From NCBI GenBank assembly GCA_003246895.1, contig QKCL01000084.1:1-41734 (forward strand): 41,734 bases of DNA, given 5' to 3'. Below are positions 1 to 7,343 of the stretch, in pieces. The first letter of the stretch is position 1, and each line of letters begins with the position of its first letter. Under the pieces are notes generated by a model. That model was not told the DNA's origin. It did not search any database and worked only from the letters and a program-made list of their open reading frames with translations. Origin of the DNA: Spirochaetota bacterium (lineage in GTDB: Bacteria; Spirochaetota; UBA4802; UBA5550). The position numbers were made by a program, and so were the translations under genes.

Positions 1-32
1 GTACGGGCTCCGCCAATAAATTCAATTTTCAT
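1..32 (-). CDS. MBL-fold metallohydrolase, N-terminal fragment
   Basis: Only the first ten codons and part of the eleventh lie in the window; the gene runs off its left edge. The translation MKIEFIGGAR resembles the opening beta strand of metallo-beta-lactamase/beta-CASP hydrolases, which often begin MKIxFxGaaRxVTGS. A GGAG ribosome binding site sits about 8 bases upstream of the ATG, and the gene starts 15 bases after the ABC ATPase stop, so the two are probably co-transcribed. The family call rests on ten residues and is tentative. Confidence 0.45.
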   Translation of the reverse strand, partial: MKIEFIGGAR

Positions 33-47
33 CAAATTTCTCCATTA

Positions 48-785
48 TTAAGCTTGTAATATTTTGTCTAAAAATTCTTTTGTTCTTGGATGAGCTGGGT
101 TTGAAAATATATCTTCAGGTGTTCCTGTTTCTATAATTTCAGCATTATCCATATATACTACTTTTTTTGCAGCAGCTCTTGCAAAACCCATTTCATGTGA
201 AGCAACAATCATGGTCATGCCGTCTTCAGCAAGTGATTTCATTACATCAAGAACCTCTCTGGTCATTTCAGGATCCAGGGCGGAAGTGGGTTCGTCAAAT
301 AGCATCACTTTCGGATTCATGGCGAGAGATCTGGCAATGGCAACTCTCTGCTGTTGCCCGCCCGAAAGCTGATTTGGGTATGATGACTCTCTGCCTGATA
401 GCCCTACCCTCCTAAGAAGTTCTAATGAAATTTTATTTGCCTCTTTCTTTTCTATTTTTCTGACCTTATTTGGTGCTATTGAAATATTCTCCAGCACTGT
501 GAGGTGTGGGAAAAGATTGAATGACTGAAAAACCATTCCGGTCTCTTCTCTAATTTTTCGTAAATTGATATTACTTCCGGTGATATGGTCATGGCCAATC
601 CATATATCTCCTTCAGAAACCATTTCAAGACCGTTTATGCATCTAAGGAGAGTGCTTTTCCCTGCACCTGAAGAACCTATTATAAATATAACTTCTCCCT
701 TGTTTACTGTGAGAGATATGTTTTTCAGGGCAACGGTATCACCAAAAGATTTACTGACATTTTTTATGATTAACCAGGGATTCAT
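48..785 (-). CDS. Polar amino acid ABC transporter ATP-binding protein (GlnQ/HisP type)
   Basis: At 245 aa this is a full-length ATPase of the polar amino acid uptake family. It shows a Walker [10 protein letters not shown] near residue 37, a Q-loop ([19 protein letters not shown]), the ABC signature LSGGQQQR, Walker [14 protein letters not shown] and the H-loop ASHEMGFAR. The phrase [12 protein letters not shown] and the Thr-Ser-Ala after the Walker B Glu are typical of GlnQ, HisP and ArtP. It would power import of an amino acid together with a membrane permease and a periplasmic binding protein, neither of which is in the window. The ATG is preceded by AGGAGG, which fixes the start. Substrate cannot be told. 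Confidence 0.93.
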   Translation of the reverse strand: MNPWLIIKNVSKSFGDTVALKNISLTVNKGEVIFIIGSSGAGKSTLLRCINGLEMVSEGDIWIGHDHITGSNINLRKIREETGMVFQSFNLFPHLTVLENISIAPNKVRKIEKKEANKISLELLRRVGLSGRESSYPNQLSGGQQQRVAIARSLAMNPKVMLFDEPTSALDPEMTREVLDVMKSLAEDGMTMIVASHEMGFARAAAKKVVYMDNAEIIETGTPEDIFSNPAHPRTKEFLDKILQA

Positions 786-986
786 TTTCCTCCTGTAAGT
801 TAAACTAATAAATTAGTATTCCATTGAACAGTTAAATACAAGAAAAATCAGTAAATTTATGTATTAAAATTAATAATATTTAAATTTTTAAAAATTTTTC
901 TAAGGGATAAAAATCAATCCCCCGAAAATGAAAATAAGGGAAAATATGCATAAAAAAAAGAATTATAGTCATTTTGATATCATATT

Positions 987-1016
987 TTGCAATATTTGAT
1001 TATAATTGTTTATAAT
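987..1016 (+). promoter_or_regulatory. Putative sigma70-type promoter of flaB1
   Basis: TTGCAA (987-992) and a perfect TATAAT (1011-1016) are separated by 18 bases. This is the best promoter match upstream of the first flagellin and would give a leader of roughly 125 bases. No sigma28 element with correct spacing was found. Confidence 0.5.
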
Positions 1017-1096
1017 GTCTAATATATTCCCATAATCGCGGTTATATAAAGTGGTTCTGTACCCGAATTAATAAGAGTCAGGATAAAAAGACTGAC

Positions 1097-1118
1097 ACCC
1101 CAGGCAAGGAAGCCGGGT
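1097..1118 (+). promoter_or_regulatory. flaB1 leader hairpin with AAGGAA loop
   Basis: ACCC pairs with GGGT and GGC with GCC, giving 7 base pairs with a two-base bulge (CA, 1101-1102) and a six-base loop AAGGAA (1106-1111). The loop carries the ANGGA core recognised by CsrA-family regulators. A second GGA lies in the ribosome binding site (AGGGAGGA, 1133-1140). A matching hairpin precedes flaB2. Confidence 0.55.
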
Positions 1119-1146
1119 TACATAAATGATTCAGGGAGGAATCGAT

Positions 1147-1992
1147 ATGATTATTAACCACAATATGTCCGCTATTAATACCAACAGAGTATTAAAATTT
1201 CAACACTGGAACGTAAACAAAAACATGGAAGCGCTGTCTTCAGGTATGAGGATTAATAAGGCTGGCGATGATGCTTCTGGTCTGGCTGTTTCCGAAAAGA
1301 TGAGAACTCAGGTTCAGGGTCTAAGACAGGCAGAGAGAAATACTGAAGACGGTATGTCTCTGATTCAGACAACTGAAGGATATCTTGAAGAAGTAACAAG
1401 TATCATTCAGAGAATGAGGGTTCTGGCTATTCAGTCTTCAAATGGTATTTATACTCAGGAAGACAGGCAGCTTATTCAGGTTGAAGTTTCTCAGCTGGTA
1501 GATGAAGTAGACAGGATAGCTTCACAGGCCGAGTTTAACAAAATGAACCTGTTACAGGGAGATTTTGCAAGGGTTAGTACTACTGGATCAATGTGGATTC
1601 ATATGGGTGCTAACATGCATCAGAGAGAAAGAATCTATGTTCAGACAATGACAGCAAGAGCTCTGGGATTGAAAAACATGATAGGTAATCCTGTCACTCT
1701 TTCAACAGCAGCAGAAGCTAACAGAAACATAGGTGTATTTGACAATGCTCTTCATATTCTTGCTAAACAGAGAGCAGACCTTGGTGCATACTATAACAGG
1801 ATGGAACATGCTGCAAAAGGCCTCATGACAGCATATGAAAATGTTCAGGCTTCTGAAAGCCGGATCAGAGATGCTGACATGGCTGAAACTATGGTTGATT
1901 TCACAAAGAACAACATTCTTGTACAGAGTGGTACATCAATGCTTGCTCAGGCTAATGCTAAGCCTCAGGGAGTATTGCAGCTGCTCAGGTAA
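1147..1992 (+). CDS. flaB: Flagellin FlaB (core filament protein), first copy
   Basis: This 281-residue flagellin begins [14 protein letters not shown], the classic spirochaete FlaB N-terminus, and ends with the conserved helix containing [22 protein letters not shown]. Like other FlaB proteins it has conserved D0/D1 regions at both ends and a very short central domain. Polymerised in the periplasm, it forms the core of the endoflagellum. The ATG at 1147 is chosen over an in-frame ATG at 1126 because AGGGAGGA ends 6 bases before it and the conserved N-terminus begins there. A near-identical paralogue follows downstream. Confidence 0.96.
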   Translation: MIINHNMSAINTNRVLKFQHWNVNKNMEALSSGMRINKAGDDASGLAVSEKMRTQVQGLRQAERNTEDGMSLIQTTEGYLEEVTSIIQRMRVLAIQSSNGIYTQEDRQLIQVEVSQLVDEVDRIASQAEFNKMNLLQGDFARVSTTGSMWIHMGANMHQRERIYVQTMTARALGLKNMIGNPVTLSTAAEANRNIGVFDNALHILAKQRADLGAYYNRMEHAAKGLMTAYENVQASESRIRDADMAETMVDFTKNNILVQSGTSMLAQANAKPQGVLQLLR

Positions 1993-2016
1993 AAATGGAT
2001 TTATTATCATTAGGCT

Positions 2017-2040
2017 CGGTGGATTTGGGAGAGTCCACCG
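2017..2040 (+). promoter_or_regulatory. Hairpin after flaB1
   Basis: CGGTGGA (2017-2023) pairs perfectly with TCCACCG (2034-2040) around a ten-base loop. No T run follows, so it is more likely an mRNA-stabilising or processing hairpin than a complete intrinsic terminator. Confidence 0.4.
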
Positions 2041-2127
2041 GGCATATTCCCTGCTTCATTGATCTTTGAAATTACGATTTAAGTTATTTGCAGTAAGTAT
2101 GATTTCTTAGTACCACAAAGAAATTAT

Positions 2128-2151
2128 AGTTACTGTAAGTTCTCAGTAACT
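2128..2151 (+). promoter_or_regulatory. Inverted repeat in flaB1-flaB2 spacer
   Basis: AGTTACTG (2128-2135) and CAGTAACT (2144-2151) form a perfect 8-bp stem with an eight-base loop. Five bases after it comes CCCCTTTTGTTTT, so it could be a weak terminator of flaB1 or part of the flaB2 leader structure. Confidence 0.4.
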
Positions 2152-2184
2152 GTATTCCCCTTTTGTTTTAACCTGGTATCAAAT

Positions 2185-2204
2185 GTCTGATAAGGAGATC
2201 AGAC
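2185..2204 (+). promoter_or_regulatory. flaB2 leader hairpin with AAGGAG loop
   Basis: GTCTGAT (2185-2191) pairs perfectly with ATCAGAC (2198-2204), leaving the six-base loop AAGGAG (2192-2197). The loop presents ANGGA, and a second GGA lies in the ribosome binding site (AAAGGAG, 2239-2245). Stem length, loop size and loop sequence mirror the hairpin upstream of flaB1, suggesting a shared translational regulator, most likely CsrA. Confidence 0.6.
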
Positions 2205-2205
2205 A

Positions 2206-2228
2206 GTTTCTGTCTCAATCGCAGAAAC
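2206..2228 (+). promoter_or_regulatory. Second hairpin in the flaB2 leader
   Basis: GTTTCTG (2206-2212) pairs perfectly with CAGAAAC (2222-2228) around a nine-base loop. It begins two bases after the AAGGAG hairpin and ends 10 bases before the ribosome binding site, so the flaB2 leader is two abutting 7-bp hairpins. Confidence 0.5.
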
Positions 2229-2253
2229 ATAATAAAACAAAGGAGTGTTTATT

Positions 2254-3105
2254 ATGATTATCAATCACAACATGAGTGCAATTAATGCGAACAAAGTGCT
2301 TAAGTTCAAGCACTGGGAAGTTGACAAGTCAATGGAAAGGTTATCCTCGGGTATGAGGATAAATAAATCTGGTGATGATGCTTCTGGACTTGCAGTATCT
2401 GAAAAAATGAGGACCCAGATTCAGGGTCTCAGACAGGCTGAGAGAAATACTGAAGATGGTATGTCTTTTGTACAGACCACCGAAGGTTATCTGAATCAGA
2501 CAACTGAGATTCTTCAGAGAATCAGAGTTCTCTCTGTTCAGTCTTCAAACGGTATTTATACCGATAAAGACAGACAGCTAATTCAGGTTGAAGTGTCAGC
2601 ACTGGTTGATGAAGTTGACAGAATAGCTTCACAGGCTGAATTTAACAAGTTCAAATTGCTCCTTGGGGATTTCGCTAAGTCCAATCCAAAGGCAAGTATG
2701 TGGTTTCATATGGGAGCCAATATGCACCAAAGGGAGAGAGTGTATATTGGAACAATGACATCACAGGGTCTTGGGCTTAAAGAAAAAAGTGGCGCATTCA
2801 TCGCTGATTTGGCTACAGCGGGAAGTGCAAATAAGACTATAGGCGTTATTGATGATGCTCTTCACAAGATTTCAAAACAGAGAGCAGACCTTGGCGCGTA
2901 TTACAACAGACTTGAATATGCTGCAAAAGGATTAATGACTGCCTATGAAAATATACAAGCATCCGAAAGCCGGATCAGAGATGCTGACATGGCTGAAACA
3001 ATGGTAGATTTAACCAAAAACAATGTTCTTGTTCAAAGTGGTACTTCGATGTTGGCTCAAGCTAATATGAAAACAAGATCTGTTCTTCAGCTAATAGGTG
3101 GCTAA
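2254..3105 (+). CDS. flaB: Flagellin FlaB (core filament protein), second copy
   Basis: This 283-residue tandem paralogue of the first flagellin begins [14 protein letters not shown] and keeps the same short centre and C-terminal [20 protein letters not shown] helix. The two proteins agree at most positions; the clearest differences lie in the central segment near residues 150-210. An AAAGGAG ribosome binding site 8 bases upstream fixes the start. Spirochaetes often carry several FlaB isoforms that co-assemble in the periplasmic filament. The gene is followed by a strong terminator. Confidence 0.96.
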   Translation: MIINHNMSAINANKVLKFKHWEVDKSMERLSSGMRINKSGDDASGLAVSEKMRTQIQGLRQAERNTEDGMSFVQTTEGYLNQTTEILQRIRVLSVQSSNGIYTDKDRQLIQVEVSALVDEVDRIASQAEFNKFKLLLGDFAKSNPKASMWFHMGANMHQRERVYIGTMTSQGLGLKEKSGAFIADLATAGSANKTIGVIDDALHKISKQRADLGAYYNRLEYAAKGLMTAYENIQASESRIRDADMAETMVDLTKNNVLVQSGTSMLAQANMKTRSVLQLIGG

Positions 3106-3139
3106 AAAAGAAAAAATGGCGTTTTGGGGGAATACAAGG

Positions 3140-3167
3140 GCCCATCTCTAAGAGGTGGGCTTTTTTT
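3140..3167 (+). terminator. Intrinsic terminator after flaB2
   Basis: GCCCATCTC (3140-3148) pairs with GAGGTGGGC (3152-3160), a 9-bp stem with one G-T pair and a three-base loop, followed by seven T. It closes the flagellin unit. Confidence 0.92.
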
Positions 3168-3242
3168 AGAGTTCAAAATGTGATTATTTTTTTCTTGACT
3201 TTGCGAAGGTGCATAATTCGATGGTATGAAAATGCGATTTAA

Positions 3243-3686
3243 ATGGGTAAAAATAATATGTTAGTTTTTAAGCACCAAATAAATGGTATCATCAGTAAAG
3301 AGAAAGACAAAGTCAGAAAGAACTGTGAAAGGGATTATAACAAAAAAATATCTTCCCTCAGAAAGAATCTTCACAGTGATTATGAGAGATCTCTTAAAAA
3401 TCTGAAAAGTGAATATGAAGATCTTATTGATGAGAAAGAAAGAGAAATTGAAAAACTTCAGAGAATGATCGACAGAAACCACAAGAGGTATCAGCAGATC
3501 AGGCAAAGAGAAAAATATCTTGATGATCTTAGTTGTGAAATAGAAGACGTTGTTGATAATATGGTTGTCAAGGTACAGCAGTCTCTTCAGCCTTTTTACA
3601 GAACAAGAGCAAAGGTTATTACAAGCAAGAAAGAATCTGACAAGGGTCATGCTAAGGTTAAAAGCATACTAGCTGTTAACAAATAG
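3243..3686 (+). CDS. Coiled-coil protein of unknown function downstream of flaB
   Basis: This 147-residue protein is highly charged and predicted by eye to be one long coiled coil (about residues 15-100, rich in Lys, Glu and Arg heptads), followed by a short basic tail. There is no signal peptide or membrane segment, so it is probably cytoplasmic. I do not recognise the family. The ATG at 3243 lacks a clear ribosome binding site; ATG at 3258 is an alternative. It stands between two terminators and is therefore its own unit. Its position suggests, but does not show, a flagellar role. Codon use matches its neighbours. Confidence 0.7.
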   Translation: MGKNNMLVFKHQINGIISKEKDKVRKNCERDYNKKISSLRKNLHSDYERSLKNLKSEYEDLIDEKEREIEKLQRMIDRNHKRYQQIRQREKYLDDLSCEIEDVVDNMVVKVQQSLQPFYRTRAKVITSKKESDKGHAKVKSILAVNK

Positions 3687-3711
3687 CAGATAGAATATAT
3701 GCATCGAATAT

Positions 3712-3741
3712 AAATGCCGGAAATTTTCGGCATTTTTTTTT
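3712..3741 (+). terminator. Intrinsic terminator after the coiled-coil gene
   Basis: AAATGCCG (3712-3719) pairs with CGGCATTT (3728-3735) around an eight-base loop, and the T run continues to 3741. Confidence 0.9.
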
Positions 3742-3790
3742 AATTGCAGGTATTGTTTTTATATTATAGATATCATAATTTCTTATTGAA

Positions 3791-3820
3791 TTGACAGTAC
3801 CAATACAATTAAATCATATA
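3791..3820 (+). promoter_or_regulatory. Putative promoter of purE-guaA
   Basis: A perfect -35 TTGACA (3791-3796) is followed after 17-18 bases by TCATAT/CATATA (3814-3820). It sits about 30 bases upstream of the purE start. Confidence 0.6.
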
Positions 3821-3848
3821 AAACGCAATTTCTAAAACAGAGGTAACT

Positions 3849-4376
3849 ATGTCTGAAGTTGGAATCATACTCGGAAGTGATTCGGATCTGCCCAAAGTAA
3901 AAGATTGTTTTAAAATTCTTGCTGAATTTAATGTTGAATTTGAAGTAATCGTTTCATCTGCCCACAGAACACCGGAAAAAACAATGGAATGGGTAAAAAA
4001 TGCTAGATCATCGGGAAAGAAGGTTATAATTGCCGTTGCAGGCGGAGCGGCCCATCTTCCCGGAGTCGTTGCATCTCACACTACCCTGCCTGTAATAGGA
4101 GTGCCTGTTGAATCAAATATTGCAGGCGGACTCGATTCCATTTTATCCATACTGCAGATGCCGTCGGGTATACCCGTTGCGACAATGCCGGCAGGTAAGG
4201 CAGGCGGTGCAAATGCTGCTCTTTTTGCCGTAAATATTCTTTCCATAGGTAACTCGGAGATTGAGGATAAGCTCAGGTCTTACAGAGAGGATATGATGAA
4301 AAAGATCGAGAAAAAAAATTCAGAAATCCAGGAAATGGGTTTAAATAATTATATAAACAGGATTGAGGGTAAATAA
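3849..4376 (+). CDS. purE: N5-carboxyaminoimidazole ribonucleotide mutase (class I PurE)
   Basis: This 175-residue enzyme of de novo purine synthesis converts N5-CAIR to CAIR. It carries the nucleotide-binding GSDSDLP at residues 9-15, the class I SSAHRTPE motif with the catalytic His, AGGAAHLPGVVA and the MPSGIPVATM loop. These are features of the bacterial class I mutase, which works with PurK, rather than the class II AIR carboxylase reported for Treponema denticola. No purK is visible here. An AGAGG ribosome binding site precedes the ATG. The stop overlaps the guaA start by one base (TAATG), indicating translational coupling. Confidence 0.95.
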   Translation: MSEVGIILGSDSDLPKVKDCFKILAEFNVEFEVIVSSAHRTPEKTMEWVKNARSSGKKVIIAVAGGAAHLPGVVASHTTLPVIGVPVESNIAGGLDSILSILQMPSGIPVATMPAGKAGGANAALFAVNILSIGNSEIEDKLRSYREDMMKKIEKKNSEIQEMGLNNYINRIEGK

Positions 4377-5941
4377 TGATAGAACACAATATTGTAATAC
4401 CTGATGAAAGGATTCTTATTCTTGACTATGGTTCACAGTACACACAGCTTATCGCCAGAAAAATACGTGAACTTAATGTATATGCTGAAATCGTTCCATA
4501 TCATAAACCTATTGATGAGATTATTGCAGAGAAGCCTTCCGGGGTCATACTGTCCGGCGGGCCTTCATCTATTTATGACAAGGATGCACCAGAAGTTGAT
4601 AAAAAATTATTCACTATGGGTGTACCTGTACTTGGAATCTGTTATGGACTTTATCTTGTTGTTGATGCCTTTAAGGGAAAAATCGAGAAGGCTGATTCAA
4701 GGGAATATGGAAGGGCTGATATAAAACTTAACGGCAAGTCACAGATTCTCAAGGGACTGAAAAAGAAAGAAACTGTCTGGATGAGCCATGGAGACAAGGT
4801 CGTTTCGGTTCCTGAAAACTTTAAGATTGTTGCGTCATCTGAGAATGCTGAAATTTCAGCCATAGAAAACAAGGATGAAAGAGTCTATGGTGTGCAGTTT
4901 CACCCGGAAGTGTACCATTCAGTAAACGGTATTAAGGTTCTTGAAAATTTTGTATTTAAAATATGCAGGATTAAACCTACATGGACAATGGATTCTTTCA
5001 TTGAATCATCGGTTCAGTCAATAAGGGATGAGGTAGGAGAAGGTACTGTTCTGCTTGGGCTTTCAGGTGGAGTGGATTCCTCTGTTACAGCAATGCTCCT
5101 TCAAAAGGCAATTGGCGACCGGCTTTACTGTGTATTTGTCGACAATGGAGTGCTGAGAAAGAATGAGGCAAAAAAGGTAGTTGATAGATTTAAGAAACAT
5201 ATGAATCTTAATCTTATTCATGTGGATGCATCAAAAAGATTTCTCAAACTTCTGAAGGGAGTTGAAGATCCGGAAAAGAAAAGAAAGATAATTGGCAAGG
5301 AATTTGTAAAGGTTTTCATGGAAGAGGCAAAGAAAATCGGCAAGTTTGATTTCCTTGCCCAGGGTACACTTTATCCAGACGTAATCGAATCTGTTTCCAC
5401 AAAAGGGCCTTCTGATACCATAAAGAGCCACCATAACAGGGTTCCTGAAATTCTTAAACTCATAAAATCCGGAAAAGTGGTTGAACCATTGAAGGAACTT
5501 TTCAAGGATGAGGTGCGTGAAATCGGCCTTAAAATGGGAATGGCTGAAGAGCTTATACACCGACACCCCTTCCCCGGCCCCGGACTTGCAATACGTATTA
5601 TTGGAGAAGTTACTGATAAGCGTGTAAGCACACTTCAGGAAGCTGATGATATTCTCATAGAAGAGGTCAGAAAGTCCGGGCTCTACAGCCAGATGTGGCA
5701 GATATTTGCGGTATTTCTCCCTGTCAAATCAGTAGGAGTTATGGGTGACCAGAGAACATATGAGAACGTTATAGCAATTCGGGGTGTTTCATCTGTTGAT
5801 GCAATGACCGCAGACTGGGCTTACCTGCCTGAAGATTTTATGAGACGAGTATCAAACAGGATTATAAATGAAGTAAAAGGAATAAACCGTGTAGTTTATG
5901 ATATCTCCTCCAAACCACCTTCAACAATTGAATGGGAATAG
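4376..5941 (+). CDS. guaA: GMP synthase (glutamine-hydrolysing)
   Basis: This 521-residue enzyme aminates XMP to GMP using glutamine and ATP. The N-terminal class I amidotransferase domain has the nucleophile Cys89 in GICYG and the His176/Glu178 pair in QFHPEV; the ATP-pyrophosphatase domain carries the P-loop SGGVDSS (230-236); the C-terminal dimerisation domain ends KPPSTIEWE as usual. One oddity: the residue four after Cys89 is Tyr (CYGLY) where the family normally has Gln (CYGMQ). Coupled to purE by a one-base overlap, it forms a two-gene purine unit ended by a shared terminator. Confidence 0.97.
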   Translation: MIEHNIVIPDERILILDYGSQYTQLIARKIRELNVYAEIVPYHKPIDEIIAEKPSGVILSGGPSSIYDKDAPEVDKKLFTMGVPVLGICYGLYLVVDAFKGKIEKADSREYGRADIKLNGKSQILKGLKKKETVWMSHGDKVVSVPENFKIVASSENAEISAIENKDERVYGVQFHPEVYHSVNGIKVLENFVFKICRIKPTWTMDSFIESSVQSIRDEVGEGTVLLGLSGGVDSSVTAMLLQKAIGDRLYCVFVDNGVLRKNEAKKVVDRFKKHMNLNLIHVDASKRFLKLLKGVEDPEKKRKIIGKEFVKVFMEEAKKIGKFDFLAQGTLYPDVIESVSTKGPSDTIKSHHNRVPEILKLIKSGKVVEPLKELFKDEVREIGLKMGMAEELIHRHPFPGPGLAIRIIGEVTDKRVSTLQEADDILIEEVRKSGLYSQMWQIFAVFLPVKSVGVMGDQRTYENVIAIRGVSSVDAMTADWAYLPEDFMRRVSNRIINEVKGINRVVYDISSKPPSTIEWE

Positions 5942-5956
5942 AAGTTATATATAGAT

Positions 5957-5988
5957 AAAAAAAGGGCTATTTGGTAGCCCTTTTTTTT
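5957..5988. terminator. Bidirectional terminator between guaA and manC
   Basis: GGGCTA (5964-5969) and TAGCCC (5975-5980) form the stem, flanked by seven A on the left and eight T on the right, so it works for both convergent genes. The manC stop codon (5967-5969 on the minus strand) lies inside the stem, and its last lysine codons form the T/A flank. Confidence 0.9.
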
Positions 5989-7028
5989 ATAATATCTACA
6001 ACGTCCCGTACAGCCTGTGAGCAGTCTTTGCTGATCACAAGAATGTTATTCCCCTCCTGCACAACCGTTATGTTTTCTACGCCCACAAGTGCGATGTTTG
6101 CCTTTTCTGTAAAAACAGAAGAGTTTGATGATTTCACAAAGATTGAGTTGTCGTTGTTGGAGCGGTTATCATCCTTATCAGGCTCAATAATATCATCAAT
6201 TGATTTCCAGCTTCCCAGGTCTCCCCATCCAAAATCTCCAGGTATGACCATTCTTTTATGGGCATTTTCAAGAATACCATAATCAATGGAGATTGATTCG
6301 ATTTCACTGAAGATCTTCTCCTTCAAAGCCCAGACTTCAGGTGTATCGGAAGCAATTTTCTCGTGGGACATTTCGATCAAAGGTGCAAAAGAGCTGTAGA
6401 GTGCAGGCATCTGATTTTTAAATTCTTCAAGAATTGTATCTACATTCCAGGTGAAGACACCGCTGTTCCAATAGAAATCACCGGATCTGAAATATGTTTC
6501 AGCTGTGGCAATGTCAGGCTTCTCAACAAACTTTTCCACATCAAATGAATCTTTTGAAAGAGCTTTGATATAGCCGTAACCGGTTTCCGGATAAGACGGA
6601 ATGACACCTATGGTAACAAGAGAATTCTGTGAAGCAAGCTCAACAGATTTTTCTAAAAGGTCTGTAAAGACATCCGGTTTCTTTATGTAATGATCCGCGG
6701 GGAGCATTATCATTGTGGGGTTGCTGTATTTTTTGCTGAGATATATGGCTGAATACAGCACAGCTGCAGATGTATTTTTGGGCTGAGGTTCAGAAAGAAC
6801 TGTCCCTTTCAGCTTTGAATCCCTTATCTCGGTTTTTGAGAGTTCTTCATAGCGTTTGGAAGTTACAATGAGAATCTCTTCAGGGGAGAGAGGTTTAAGT
6901 CTTTCAATGGTTTCATTAAGGAGAGTCCCCCTGCCTGAAAGATTGTGAAACTGCTTGGGCTTTTCTTCATTGCTCATGGGCCAGAGCCGTGTCCCTGCCC
7001 CGCCTGCCATAATTACCGGAATTATCAT
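5967..7028 (-). CDS. manC: Mannose-1-phosphate guanylyltransferase
   Basis: This 353-residue nucleotidyltransferase makes GDP-mannose from mannose-1-phosphate and GTP, for surface polysaccharide or protein glycosylation. The signature GGAGTRLWP lies at residues 9-17, followed by KPKQF, the substrate motif FVEKPD and YWNSGVFTW. Length fits the single-domain form without the C-terminal phosphomannose isomerase/cupin domain of bifunctional ManC. A GGAG ribosome binding site precedes the ATG. It stands alone, convergent with guaA, with its stop codon in the shared terminator stem. Confidence 0.92.
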   Translation of the reverse strand: MIIPVIMAGGAGTRLWPMSNEEKPKQFHNLSGRGTLLNETIERLKPLSPEEILIVTSKRYEELSKTEIRDSKLKGTVLSEPQPKNTSAAVLYSAIYLSKKYSNPTMIMLPADHYIKKPDVFTDLLEKSVELASQNSLVTIGVIPSYPETGYGYIKALSKDSFDVEKFVEKPDIATAETYFRSGDFYWNSGVFTWNVDTILEEFKNQMPALYSSFAPLIEMSHEKIASDTPEVWALKEKIFSEIESISIDYGILENAHKRMVIPGDFGWGDLGSWKSIDDIIEPDKDDNRSNNDNSIFVKSSNSSVFTEKANIALVGVENITVVQEGNNILVISKDCSQAVRDVVDIIKKRATK

Positions 7029-7343
7029 GCGAAATCTCCATTATTGTACTGGAAGATATAAGAGCCGGAGTTTATACCGGTGTCGAGTACTTTTCAAAAA
7101 TGAGTTTCTGTATGCTGACTTTAAGAGATTGTGGTTTGAAAATTAAGAAATATTTTTTTTAAATCAGGAAGAGGAAGCGGCATTTTTAGTAATATATCCC
7201 TTATAAAAAATGCAAGTTCATGCAAAATTTCTTATTTTGTAAAGGTTCGAATTCAATAGGTTGAGGTGGAAAATAATAATTTTATGAAAAATAGTCACCG
7301 GTTATTGCTCTAAAAGTATTGGAAACTTAAGGACTGAAGTATT
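7029..7343. other. Intergenic region between manC and receiver-PAS gene
   Basis: This 315-base AT-rich stretch separates divergent genes. I see no credible ORF, RNA gene or strong promoter. A GGTTCGAATTC at 7244-7254 resembles a tRNA T-loop, but no cloverleaf can be drawn around it. Confidence 0.6.

Larger units (their letters stand above)
786..1146. other. Intergenic region between ABC ATPase and flaB1
   Basis: This 361-base AT-rich stretch lies between divergent genes and has no convincing ORF. It holds a sigma70-like promoter (987-1016), then a leader of about 130 bases before the first flagellin, with a small inverted repeat (GTCAG 1077-1081 / CTGAC 1092-1096) and the AAGGAA-loop hairpin at 1097-1118. 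Confidence 0.7.

Noticed and set aside
1047-1073. Possible sigma28 promoter (TAAAG then CCGAAT) before flaB1
   Set aside because: The spacer between the two half-sites is much shorter than the usual 11 bases; the sigma70-like pair at 987-1016 fits better.
7244-7254. tRNA-like T-loop sequence GGTTCGAATTC
   Set aside because: No T-stem, acceptor stem or anticodon arm can be drawn around it.
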